A stretch of 64,000 nt of DNA from assembly GCF_001956295.1 (NCBI RefSeq), contig NZ_MRTD01000003.1, positions 1 through 64,000 of the forward strand. The letters run 5' to 3'. How positions within the stretch are numbered: position 1 is the stretch's first letter; each line of letters begins with the position of its first letter. Positions 45,108-54,600 of the stretch are shown one piece after another. The stretch comes from Paenibacillus sp. FSL A5-0031 (GTDB taxonomy: Bacteria > Bacillota > Bacilli > Paenibacillales > Paenibacillaceae). The notes under the pieces were generated by a model. It had not been told where the DNA came from, searched no databases, and was given only the letters and a program-made list of their open reading frames with translations. Made by a program: the position numbers and the translations under genes.

Positions 45108-45969
45108 TGCGTTCGGTTCGGTACATCCGGTTACGAGCTTCAGTTATTATACAGGAGTCATTACATTCGGCATGCTCTTATTTCATCCTGTTTTTTTATT
45201 GACGTCACTTGCTGCGATTACGGTTATTATTGTCATTCATGGCGAAGGGAAGCGGCTGCTTAAGCTGCTTCCTTATTATGTTCTAATGGGCGGTTTGGTT
45301 GCTGTTCTTAACCCGCTGTTTTCTCATCGCGGGCGGCATATTTTATTTTATTTTATGGATCAGCCGATCACGTTGGAAGCTATTTTATATGGTGTGACGA
45401 TGATGCTCTCTTTATTGTGTATTTTACTTGCCTTTGTATCGTTTCAACAGATTGTTACGACGGAGAAATGGATGTATTTATTTTCACGAGTCGCTCCGCG
45501 AACTGCACTGCTAACCTCGATGTCGATTCGGTTCGTACCGCTTTTCTTGCGGAGACTGGATCAAATTACTACGGTTCAACGAATAAAAGGGGTTTCGATT
45601 CTCGAAGGCAGCTTAAAAAAACGGAGCAAGGACGGCATGCTGCTCGTTCGTGTGCTGTTGACCTGGTCCTTGGAGGAGGCGCTTCAGACCGCTGATTCTA
45701 TGAAAGCTAGAGGGTATGGCGCAGCTAAACGAAGCTCTTATGTCATCTATCGTATGGATCGTAGAGATTGGTATGTTCTTTTGTTTCTTGGAGCAATGGC
45801 ACTAGTATGCATTTGGGGCTGGATGCAAGGTTTTGGTGTGCTTACTATTTACCCGCGTCTGGAAACAATGCAGTTTCATAGGGGGGAAGGCATTGCATAC
45901 GCTTGCTATTGCGCCTTTCTTTTAACACCAGTCCTACTTGAAGAAATGGAGAGAAGGTCATGGAAGTAA
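45100..45969 (+). CDS. ecfT: ECF transporter transmembrane component (EcfT)
   Basis: 289 residues, five or so transmembrane helices and the long cytoplasmic coupling region. The coupling motif ending MKARGYGAAKRS contains the Ala-Arg-Gly signature that docks on the ATPases; RIKGVSILEG is the upstream helix. Overlaps the DUF4430 gene by 8 bp and the ATPase gene by 10 bp. Being encoded with its own S component implies a dedicated (group I-type) ECF system. Confidence 0.9.
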   Translation: MNSAFGSVHPVTSFSYYTGVITFGMLLFHPVFLLTSLAAITVIIVIHGEGKRLLKLLPYYVLMGGLVAVLNPLFSHRGRHILFYFMDQPITLEAILYGVTMMLSLLCILLAFVSFQQIVTTEKWMYLFSRVAPRTALLTSMSIRFVPLFLRRLDQITTVQRIKGVSILEGSLKKRSKDGMLLVRVLLTWSLEEALQTADSMKARGYGAAKRSSYVIYRMDRRDWYVLLFLGAMALVCIWGWMQGFGVLTIYPRLETMQFHRGEGIAYACYCAFLLTPVLLEEMERRSWK

Positions 45970-47609
45970 TTCAGGTTGATCAATTGACGTTCCATTATCC
46001 GGAATCAACGGTTGCAGCACTCGATAACATTACTTTAAATATCAAGCCAGGCGATTTTGTCGTTCTTTGCGGAGCATCCGGCTGCGGCAAAACGACGCTG
46101 CTTCGGCACTTGAAAAAAGAAACGCAGCCTACGGGGAAACGCTCAGGCACCATTAAGTATAATCGTGTATTGCTAGAGGAGCTGCCAGCGGTCGAAGCGG
46201 CAGAGCAGATCGGCATGGTATTTCAAAACCCTGAAAATCAAATTGTGATGGATCAGGTTTGGCATGAGCTGGCATTTTCCATGGAAAATGTCGGTTATGG
46301 GCAAGCGGTTATGCGTAAAAGACTAGCCGAAATGAGCCATTTCTTTGGGCTGGATGAGCTCATTAACAAATCCGTTCATGAAATATCGGGGGGACAGAAA
46401 CAGCTGATCAATCTTGCTTCAGTATTGCTGCTGCAGCCAAAGCTGCTTCTATTAGATGAGCCCACCTCGCAGCTTGATCCGGTAGCGGCGCGAGATTTTC
46501 TGCAGTTTATTTATCGACTAAATCAGGAAATGTCGATGACGGTTATTATAAGCGAGCATCGGCTGGAGGATGTTATTCCACTTGCAGATCGAATCATTAT
46601 GCTGGAGGAAGGCAAAGTGAAATACGACGCGCCGCCGAGGGAGCTATGCCGGCTCGTTGGTGCTGATGCAGCGCAAAAAGATATGCCATACCTGCCTTCC
46701 GTTACGAAGCTGTTTCTATCTACCCAGAAGGCTGGTGCCCTACCAGAAGCAAATCAAATTCCGCTAACCGTGCGTGAAGGGAAGAAGTGGCTCTCCAATG
46801 TTTTCGGCGTACATACAATAGGCGCAAATCATTCAGTAATCAACGAAAGCAGCGAGCTCGAAAAAAAGGAATGGCTGCTTGCTTGTGATGAAATAACGTT
46901 TAAATACGAAAAAGCGAGTACAGAGGTGTTGAAGAAGCTGTCGCTTAACGTTTACAAGCATGAGTTTTTGGCGGTGCTCGGCGGCAACGGGGCTGGAAAA
47001 ACTACGATGCTGCAAATGATGGCCGGATTATTAAAGCCGCAGCGAGGCAAGCTGAAGCGGGATAAATCGGTTAATGTCGGTTATTTGGCGCAAAATCCAC
47101 TGCTTTATTTTAGCTACGATACAGTTGAAGAAGAGCTTCAGCGGATGGCGGATTACGCCAAACTCGATGATCGGGATCGGAAAATAGCTCAGGTTGTCGA
47201 TTCCCTGCAAATTTCCTCTATTTTGCCGAAGCATCCTTATGATTTGAGCGGAGGAGAGCAGCAGAGAGCGGCGCTCGCGTTAGTGCTGCTTGGTGAGCCG
47301 GATGTTCTATGCTTGGATGAGCCGACAAAGGGGCTAGATCCCATAGCCAAGCAGCGAACAGCGGAGCTGCTGCAGCAGTTATGCCAAGCTGGCAAAACCA
47401 TTGTCATGGTCACGCATGATATTGAATTTGCTGCCGAGCATGCAACGCGCTGCGCGATGCTGTTTGATGGAGCAATATCTGCTGAGGCGGAGCCGGCACA
47501 ATTTTTTGGCACTAATTATTTTTACACAACAGCCATCAATCGAACGGTACGGGAATGGCTGCCAGAAGCGCTGACGACAGAGGATGTGATTGCAACGTGG
47601 GCAAAATAA
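45960..47609 (+). CDS. ECF transporter ATPase, two fused ABC domains (EcfA-EcfA')
   Basis: 549 residues. Domain 1: Walker A GASGCGKTT, signature EISGGQKQLI, Walker B LLLLDEPTSQLD. Domain 2: Walker A GGNGAGKTT, signature DLSGGEQQRA, Walker B VLCLDEPTKGLD. This joins the two ATPases of an ECF module in one chain. The stop lies inside the next gene, whose GTG start is 12 bp upstream of it. Confidence 0.92.
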   Translation: MEVIQVDQLTFHYPESTVAALDNITLNIKPGDFVVLCGASGCGKTTLLRHLKKETQPTGKRSGTIKYNRVLLEELPAVEAAEQIGMVFQNPENQIVMDQVWHELAFSMENVGYGQAVMRKRLAEMSHFFGLDELINKSVHEISGGQKQLINLASVLLLQPKLLLLDEPTSQLDPVAARDFLQFIYRLNQEMSMTVIISEHRLEDVIPLADRIIMLEEGKVKYDAPPRELCRLVGADAAQKDMPYLPSVTKLFLSTQKAGALPEANQIPLTVREGKKWLSNVFGVHTIGANHSVINESSELEKKEWLLACDEITFKYEKASTEVLKKLSLNVYKHEFLAVLGGNGAGKTTMLQMMAGLLKPQRGKLKRDKSVNVGYLAQNPLLYFSYDTVEEELQRMADYAKLDDRDRKIAQVVDSLQISSILPKHPYDLSGGEQQRAALALVLLGEPDVLCLDEPTKGLDPIAKQRTAELLQQLCQAGKTIVMVTHDIEFAAEHATRCAMLFDGAISAEAEPAQFFGTNYFYTTAINRTVREWLPEALTTEDVIATWAK

Positions 47610-48283
47610 AGCTCTGGTTCATAGCCAGCATTGGATTGTTCATCGCAGCTATGGCTTTATCCTCTGCCATTACCGATGATCATTACTTAATGCTAAGTAT
47701 CGTGTTGCTATTTGTCACGATGATTCCTTTTTTTGCAAGGTTTGAGAGACGGAAGATCGAAGCGCGCGAGATTGTTATCCTTGCTGTGCTGGCGGCCATT
47801 GCGGCCATCAGCCGCGTACCGTTTGCGCCGCTGCCGAGCGTTCAGCCCACATCCTTCGTCATCATTATTGCTGCGATTGTGTTTGGAGCTGAATCGGGCT
47901 TCATTATCGGCGCAATAGCTGCAGTCGTATCGAATATCTTTCTAGGTCAAGGCCCGTGGACACCGTGGCAAATGTTTTGCTGGGGGATGATCGGGGCTAG
48001 TGCTGGTTGGCTGCGGCATACTTGGCTCATTAAGACGAAGACCGGCTTGCTCATATTTGGTTTTGGATGGGGCTTCTTGTTTGGCTGGATTATGAATATT
48101 TGGTTTATCATCGGATTGCCGGACGCGCTGAGCTGGAATTTGATTTTTGTTGCCTACATTCAAAGCTTTTATTTTGATCTAGCGCATGCGCTGTCCAATG
48201 TTTTTTTCCTCGCCGTATTTGGGAGCAGCTGGATTGCCATTTTGCAGCGCTTCAAGAGGAAATACGGTTTATTGGAATCATAG
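47597..48283 (+). CDS. ECF transporter S component, probable cobalamin-specific
   Basis: 228 residues from GTG 47597, overlapping the ATPase gene. About six transmembrane helices with the S-component pattern VILAVLAAIAAISRVPF, FVIIIAAIVFGAESGF and LGQGPWTPWQMFCWGMIGAS. Proteins of this kind (CblT/CbrT-like) are associated with B12 riboswitches. It would bind the vitamin in the membrane; specificity is inferred from the riboswitch and DUF4430 partner, not from binding residues. Confidence 0.87.
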   Translation: MGKIKLWFIASIGLFIAAMALSSAITDDHYLMLSIVLLFVTMIPFFARFERRKIEAREIVILAVLAAIAAISRVPFAPLPSVQPTSFVIIIAAIVFGAESGFIIGAIAAVVSNIFLGQGPWTPWQMFCWGMIGASAGWLRHTWLIKTKTGLLIFGFGWGFLFGWIMNIWFIIGLPDALSWNLIFVAYIQSFYFDLAHALSNVFFLAVFGSSWIAILQRFKRKYGLLES

Positions 48284-48298
48284 TTTATACGCCATTTT

Positions 48299-48345
48299 CC
48301 CCTCGAGCTTATATTAATGCTACAATAGTATAAAAACACGAGGGG
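48299..48345. promoter_or_regulatory. inverted repeat around a -10 box ahead of the HNH gene
   Basis: CCCCTCG (48299-48305) and CGAGGGG (48339-48345) are perfect inverted arms 33 nt apart, enclosing TACAAT (48321-48326). There is no T run, so it is not a standard terminator. It could be an operator or a 5'-leader hairpin. Confidence 0.35.
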
Positions 48346-48385
48346 ACGAATTCGGCTGCATAGCTAATCATATGCTCCGGAAAAA

Positions 48386-49030
48386 ATGATGGATGATACA
48401 GAACCTCTTGCTGCCAAACCATGCGCCATTTGCAAGGAAACGAAACCGCTCTCTGAGTTTCTGCGGCGAACGGGCAAACGAGCCGGCGCTGGTGCAAGGC
48501 GCGGTGCATGCCGAGCTTGCAGGCAAGCGAAAGCGGCTTTAGCTCCATTGCCTGATGTTCAACTTAATGATTATAAAGCAATACGAAGAAAAGCTCATCC
48601 CAGCAAACCATTCCCGGTTCCACCGATGACATCCATAACGCTGCCGAATGATCCGGCAGCACTAAAGCCTACGCGTCAAGGTACGATTTGGATGAGAGGC
48701 AAGACGGATAAAGGACGGCGCTGGTATCAAGAAATTGAGCCAGAGCTTGCGATAACGCTGGTAAAGGAGCATGCTGCGGTTATCGTCAATCGCCATACGA
48801 TACGCCGATTGTTCAGCAATAAGGAATTCCGGCGCTACATCTTGGAGCGTGACCATCACATTTGTTATTTTTGCGGGGAGCAGGGGGATACGATCGATCA
48901 CATGCTGCCGCGCGCTAAAGGCGGGCATACAACGCCGGATAATTGCGTTTGTGCTTGCAATGCTTGCAACCAATCGAAGGCTGATCAAGACTTGCAAACG
49001 TTTATGAACGGTGATGAGCTTATTCCTTAG
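48386..49030 (+). CDS. HNH endonuclease domain protein with N-terminal Cys motif
   Basis: 214 residues. The N-terminal CAICKETKPLSEF...CRACRQAK is a four-Cys zinc-binding motif. A basic linker leads to an HNH nuclease: CYFCGEQGDTIDHMLPRAKG with CxxC, then the Asp-His and Asn-rich NCVCACNACNQSK. The final metal-binding Cys pair is complete, so the domain looks intact. No toxin, phage or restriction partner is adjacent. ATG 48386 has only a weak ribosome site; ATG 48389 is equally possible. Role unknown. Confidence 0.85.
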   Translation: MMDDTEPLAAKPCAICKETKPLSEFLRRTGKRAGAGARRGACRACRQAKAALAPLPDVQLNDYKAIRRKAHPSKPFPVPPMTSITLPNDPAALKPTRQGTIWMRGKTDKGRRWYQEIEPELAITLVKEHAAVIVNRHTIRRLFSNKEFRRYILERDHHICYFCGEQGDTIDHMLPRAKGGHTTPDNCVCACNACNQSKADQDLQTFMNGDELIP

Positions 49031-49098
49031 AAGCATTAATGAATGATTGAGTGATCCGTATGTTGTACTGCTTTCGTTACAACTGTCGTTTATACAAA

Positions 49099-49150
49099 AA
49101 AAGACTGCATAGTCCGCCTTGATGAAGGGCGACTACGCAGTCTTTCTTTT
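49099..49150. terminator. bidirectional terminator between HNH and serine hydrolase genes
   Basis: AAAGACTGC (49100-49108) pairs with GCAGTCTTT (49137-49145), with an inner ATAGTC/GACTAC and CCGCC/GGGCG stem; A run on the left and T-rich on the right. Confidence 0.85.
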
Positions 49151-49152
49151 TA

Positions 49153-51171
49153 TTAGATGCCTGCACTTGAAGCAAATAATTTAGCGAAACGGTTTAAAAT
49201 CGCAGCAGCTTCCTTATGGAGCAGCGGATCTCTCGAACGGAAATCTGTACCTTTATCTGTTGATTTTATTTCTGGTCCATATAAACGAGCTCCAACAATG
49301 AATTGAACCGCTTCTTCGGCCCAAGCTGAAGTCTTGCCGCTCAGCTTCGCTGGAATGGGAGGGAAACCAAGAAAACGTGATAATCGATAGATAATGACAG
49401 CAGCTTCTTCCCTTGTAATCGATCGGTCAGGTTCAAACCTCTGGGCTGAAGTACCGCTTAATACGTGAATCTCTAGCAATGTTTGAATTTCTGATTCATA
49501 TGGATGAGCCTTTAAATCCGTGAATTTAGAGGGTTGGTGTGATTTAGTAATACCTGCTAGTCGTACAATCTGAGCTGCGAATTGAGCACGAGTCGTTTTT
49601 CCTTCTGGTTCGAAAAGGGTAGATGTTGGATTCAAAACCCCGCCCAAATCACGTAAAGTATAAATGTCATCGGCATACGGATGATTGCGCGGTACATCTG
49701 AATAGGTAGGTGATGGGGTTATACGTTCACACCAAGCATCAATTAGCAAATAATAAAAGTATGAGATATTGCCAGCTTCATCTTTTTTAAATGCGCCAAG
49801 TTTTCCATCTTCATCTTGGAACAGCAGCTCGCCAACGGGTTTTAGTTTCCTGGTGCTATTGGGTCCGGCAACGGATAAATAACCATCTTCCGCCTTTACT
49901 TTGTAATAAACGAGCGGGGCGCGCAAATACTGGTAGCTGCCTTCAAAGCGTGCTAATTGTGCCTTGGTTAGTGCAATGGCAGGCCGCTCTTTCTCTGTTT
50001 GAGGGTAATAATGATCCATAAACGCGGCGAACAGCTGCTCACGTATATCGCTGGCATCGCTGTTCGTAACAACAAATCCGCCTACCTTTTGTTCCGGCAG
50101 CAGCCACATCCACGAATGATAGCCCTCCAAATCTCCGCCCTTTCCAATGACAGTCTCGCCATTAAAATGTTCTTGGAAAAACATCTCAAAACCTAAAGCC
50201 ATGTTCGGAATTTCTGAATGAATGCCAACCTGTACCCGCTGCATCTCCTTAACTGTATTTTCCTGCAAAATACGATTTTCACCAAGCTTGCCGCCGTTTA
50301 ACTGAGCGAGCATAAATTTGCTCATATCCGTGCCAGTTGCGAACATGCCCCCGTCTGGCGCTATTGTAGGCGTGAGCTGGTATTGCGGCCAAGGCTCCTT
50401 TAATTGGTTATAGCCGGTAGCAAGGTTTGCCAGCACTTTATCCGTCAACCGGAAATCACTGTTTGTCATTTGCAGCGGACGGAATATTTGATCATCAACG
50501 ACTTGTTCGAAAGGCTTGCCTGTCACATTTTGCACGATTAATCCTTGATAATTGAAAGCTAAATTATCATAGCGATAAGCCGCTCCCGGCTTACGCACGA
50601 TGGTAGGTAAATTCTCTTTAATATATTGTTCGAGAGGATAGTCTTTGCGGGTCGCATCTGGAGCAGTCAATACATCTGTTTTGTCGAAACCTGTTGTATG
50701 AGTCAATAAATGTCGCATCGTTAGTTTGCTGCCGGTCTCATTGGGAATCGTCACACCTTTCAAATAGGGGCTTACATCCTGATCCAAATCTATTTTGCCT
50801 TCTTCTACGAGCTGCATGACGGCTGTTGCTGTAAATACTTTGGATATGGAAGCTATTCTGAACATGGTTTTATCAGGATCAACAGGTTTCTTACTCTCCA
50901 CATCGGCATAACCATAACCTTTGTTCAGCAGTACTTTATCATTGCCCACCACTACCACTGCACTTCCAGCTAGCGAGCTCGCAACCTCAGGACGATTAAA
51001 GAACTCATCGACAAACGCCTCAACTTCCTTAGCATCCTTGGGGCCAGTTGCACCTGCTGCCTCAACGCTCCTTGCAGGAAATGAGATGGCCGAAAAGGCG
51101 ATCACTGCTGCGAGTAGGGCGGGAGCCCAAGCTTTCCTACTTTTCCTTCTTTGTTGAAACACCAACATCAT
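49153..51171 (-). CDS. surface-anchored serine hydrolase (beta-lactamase/class C fold) with SLH domains
   Basis: 672 residues from ATG 51171, which has AAGGATGG 6 bp upstream. Signal peptide ends near ARSVEAAG. Residues about 45-395 form a serine beta-lactamase-like domain: nucleophile motif ASISKVFTAT (Ser-x-x-Lys), YDNLAFNY as the Tyr-x-Asn equivalent, and GKGGDLEGYHSW. A linker of beta structure follows, then three SLH motifs (FTDLKAHPYESEIQTLLEI, FEPDRSITREEAAVIIYRLS) that bind secondary cell-wall polymer. Members act as D-Ala peptidases, esterases or beta-lactamases; which is undetermined. Confidence 0.9.
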   Translation of the reverse strand: MMLVFQQRRKSRKAWAPALLAAVIAFSAISFPARSVEAAGATGPKDAKEVEAFVDEFFNRPEVASSLAGSAVVVVGNDKVLLNKGYGYADVESKKPVDPDKTMFRIASISKVFTATAVMQLVEEGKIDLDQDVSPYLKGVTIPNETGSKLTMRHLLTHTTGFDKTDVLTAPDATRKDYPLEQYIKENLPTIVRKPGAAYRYDNLAFNYQGLIVQNVTGKPFEQVVDDQIFRPLQMTNSDFRLTDKVLANLATGYNQLKEPWPQYQLTPTIAPDGGMFATGTDMSKFMLAQLNGGKLGENRILQENTVKEMQRVQVGIHSEIPNMALGFEMFFQEHFNGETVIGKGGDLEGYHSWMWLLPEQKVGGFVVTNSDASDIREQLFAAFMDHYYPQTEKERPAIALTKAQLARFEGSYQYLRAPLVYYKVKAEDGYLSVAGPNSTRKLKPVGELLFQDEDGKLGAFKKDEAGNISYFYYLLIDAWCERITPSPTYSDVPRNHPYADDIYTLRDLGGVLNPTSTLFEPEGKTTRAQFAAQIVRLAGITKSHQPSKFTDLKAHPYESEIQTLLEIHVLSGTSAQRFEPDRSITREEAAVIIYRLSRFLGFPPIPAKLSGKTSAWAEEAVQFIVGARLYGPEIKSTDKGTDFRSRDPLLHKEAAAILNRFAKLFASSAGI

Positions 51172-51464
51172 TGATTTCCATCCTTTCAAGTAATATGTAA
51201 TTTATTTCCTCTTAACTTTAATGGAATCGCCATTTCATCAAATCAGTCATTGGTCTAATTGTTACCTAGACTTTAGTCGAAAGGGTAGGTTTTGTTTGCA
51301 AGGTTTATGAAAATTGTTATTCGTTTGAGCTAGCAAATGAGACAAAGTGCAGCATTTATACGGCCAAATTCGACAATAACAAAAGTGTTATTTGTTATTC
51401 TAAAGTTATTTATTATTTGTATTGCAAAAATAATGTTATTTATGTTATCTTCTCAATAACGAAA
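51172..51464 (+). promoter_or_regulatory. AT-rich control region and promoter of the mannanase gene
   Basis: No gene seen here. Best promoter: TTGCAA (51422-51427), 17-bp spacer, TTATCT (51445-51450). Two palindromes of the same core occur: AATAAC-N6-GTTATT (51375-51392) and GTTAT-N7-ATAAC (51444-51460), the latter spanning -10 and start point. ATAACGAA at 51456-51463 recurs before the binding-protein gene at 57994. These are candidate sites for the LacI-type regulator encoded at 56591-57595. Confidence 0.45.
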
Positions 51465-51540
51465 TGCAGCTTGTAAATTTACCCATGCAGCAAGATGCTC
51501 CTGTTCATGTAACTTAGCTACTTACGTCTACTAAACGTAG

Positions 51541-51621
51541 AAAGGAGGTGATGCATTTTTGAAAGCGTTTTCTGTCGGGACTGATTATACTATCGCAAGG
51601 CGGCACGTCCCAAAAGCATAG
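51541..51621 (+). CDS. possible 20-residue leader ORF with near-perfect Shine-Dalgarno and cre site
   Basis: AAAGGAGGTGAT (51541-51552) is almost fully complementary to the 16S rRNA 3' end. Ten bases after GGAGG, TTG 51559 opens a 20-codon frame ending TAG 51621. The peptide MKAFSVGTDYTIARRHVPKA has no known relatives to me. TGAAAGCGTTTTCT (51560-51573), a CcpA cre-like site, overlaps its beginning. Alternatively the sequence is a ribosome-binding mRNA stabiliser like the STAB-SD of cry3A and no peptide matters. Confidence 0.3.
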   Translation, partial: KGGDAFLKAFSVGTDYTIARRHVPKA

Positions 51622-51654
51622 CTTCATCATTATGAATTAGAGGTGACGAATGAA

Positions 51655-54600
51655 ATGGGTTTTAACTACCGATGGGGAACACGGAAGGTTTTGTTTTATG
51701 CTTTGATCCTAACGTTTGTTATGGGTGCCATTCCTCTCTACCCTTATGTAAACGCGACTGCATCTGCTTTTAAATATGAAGCAGCAAGTGCAGAAGTAGA
51801 GGGCGCAGCACAATTTTTAACTACAACTGCAGGAGGTGACATTGAATATATTGGAAACGGTTACATTTCATTTTTCACTGGTGATCCTGGAGCTGCAACC
51901 TTTCATGTTCAAGCAGCAGCAACTGGCTTATATAAGCTGAACATTGGTTATTACTCGCCTTATGGACGGAAGGTAACGTCGCTGCTCGTAAACGGTCAGA
52001 GCAACGGGGAGATTGAGCTGCCTGCGATTGCGGATGCTGGCTCTGTCTCGGCAGAAGCTTCCGCAGGGAAAGTTATGCTGAAGCAAGGCGACAATACGAT
52101 TCGTTTTGAAAGAGGCTGGGGTTATTATGGCATTGAATACATTACACTTGAATCCGCGGATACCGTTATTGTGCCAGATACCAGCCAATATGAAGCGGAA
52201 GCGGGGATTTTGGCGGGTGGAGCAGAAATACGCTCTACTGGAAACGGCTATTCCGGCGACGGTTATGTTTTTATTCCAGGAGGATCTGTTCAGTTAAATG
52301 TATCGGCTCCTGCTGAAGGTTTTTATACACTGGAATTTGGTTACAGAGCTTCTTACGGCTTCAAAAAAACGCTAATAACCGTTAATAAAAAAGAAGCCGG
52401 GGCTTCAGGATTTGAAGTTGATCTTAATGAATCAGCTGAATTTGTTGAAATATCGGCAGGTAAGGTTTTTTTGAATGCAGGAAACAACACGATAACCTTT
52501 GATGCCAATTGGAGTTGGTATGACATTGATTATATAAAGCTCACTCCAATGCCTATCGAGAATAAAGAGCATCAGGTTCCAAAGTCGTTAATCAACCCCA
52601 ATGCAACAAGGGAAGCGCGTGCGCTCATGAATTATTTAGTTGATAACTACGGCAAAAACATCATTTCCGGCCAGCAGGAATTATCTGATGCGGAGTGGAT
52701 TTATGAAAAAACCGGCAAGCTTCCTGCGATGGTTTCCTTCGACCTTATCGACTATTCTCCTACTCGGGTAGCTCATGGTACGAAGTCAGAGGAAACAGAA
52801 AAAATGATGGAGTGGGCGGAAAGAGGCGGGATCGTATCCCTTTGCTGGCATTGGAATTCGCCAAACGGTTTAATCGATGTGCCGGGCAAAGAATGGTGGA
52901 GAGCCTTCTACACCGACTCCACAACGTTTGATGTTGAGTATGCGCTTAGTCATCCGGATTCAGAGGAGTATAAGCTGCTGCTCGGTGACATCGATGTGAT
53001 TGCCATTCAGCTGAAGCGGCTTCAGGATGCTAATATTCCTGTTCTATGGAGACCGCTGCATGAGGCAGAGGGAGGCTGGTTCTGGTGGGGCGCCAAAGGA
53101 CCAGAGTCTGCCAAGCAGCTATATCGATTGATGTATGAGCGGTTAACAAACGAGCATCAATTGAACAATTTGATTTGGGTGTGGAACTCCGTGTCATCCG
53201 ACTGGTATCCAGGAGATGATGTGGTTGATATTATTAGCACCGACATTTACAACCAAGCAGGCGATTATAGCCCAAATATTAATAAATATGATCGTCTAGT
53301 AGAGGTCGTCAAGGATCGCAAGCTTGTGGCACTTCCGGAGACCGGAACGATTCCAGATCCTGATTTGCTGCCTTTATATGGTGCAGACTGGAGCTGGTTC
53401 AGCACATGGACGGGTGATTTTATAAGAAACGGTATTTATAATACGGCCGAGCATCTTACTCATGTCTTCAACCATGAGTATGTCATTACGCTCGATGAGC
53501 TGCCGAGCAACTTGTCAACCTATGGCTTGAAAGCGCCAGAGTGGATCAATGCTGAGTTACAAGCAGCAAATGTCAATCAAACGAACGCGACCTTGTCATG
53601 GAGCGGTGCATCAAGCGAGCAGGAAATCATAAATTATTTGATTTATAAAGACGGTATTCAACTGGCTGCGGTGAATGGCTCCAGCAGCAGCTATGAGGTT
53701 AGCGGACTAGCAGCGGGTACAAAATATACGTTTAAAGTAGAAGCGGCTACACGAGATGGAGTTTGGAGCGTTGGCGGTCCGCAGATTGAAGTAACCACTT
53801 TGTCTGAGCCCATCGTTACGCCGTCTAATCCAGACACAAGCCAGCCTCCTGCAGCGGGACCTGGCGGCAAACAAACGATTCAGCTTAATAGCGCAGAGTT
53901 TGAGGCAGCTGTCGCCAAAGCTCAAAAGGGTACAATCCTTGTTACCGGGACTCCAGCAGCAGGAGCTAAGGAGGTAAAGGTCAATATTCCAGCTGAGCAA
54001 ATAGCCAAGGCTATAGACAAAGGTCTTGAGCGGATAGAAGTGAATATCGGTTATGCTGCGATTACAATTTCACTTTCCGAATTATCAAGCCATTTAAGCG
54101 GAACATCTGCAACGATTACGTTCACATTCGCTATTGTCGATCCATCCCAAATGAGCGATCTTGCCCAAGCTAAGCTTGGTGGCGCGCAGGTTTATGATTT
54201 GAATCTTGACATTGACGGAAAGAAAATAACAACATTTCATGCAGCATCTTTAAAAGTTGTTTTGAATTATTCATTGGCTACGGACGCAAATTCAAACACG
54301 ATCGTGACATACCACATCAAAGAAAACGGCGAGCTTGAGGTTGTAAAAAACAGCTATTACGATGCAACAACAAAAAAAGTTATTTTTCATCCCACGCATT
54401 TCAGTCAATATGCAGCTGCGGCAGTAGATGTTTCATTCAAGGATAAAGGCTCATCCGCAGCAAGCCAGGACGCAATCGATTATTTGGCTGCAAGAGGAAT
54501 CATACAGGGAAAAGGCAATGGTTTATTTAAGCCTCTTGACCTTGTGACAAGAGCGGAGTTTGTTCAAATCATTATTCAAGCGTTTGATTTGAATGACGAT

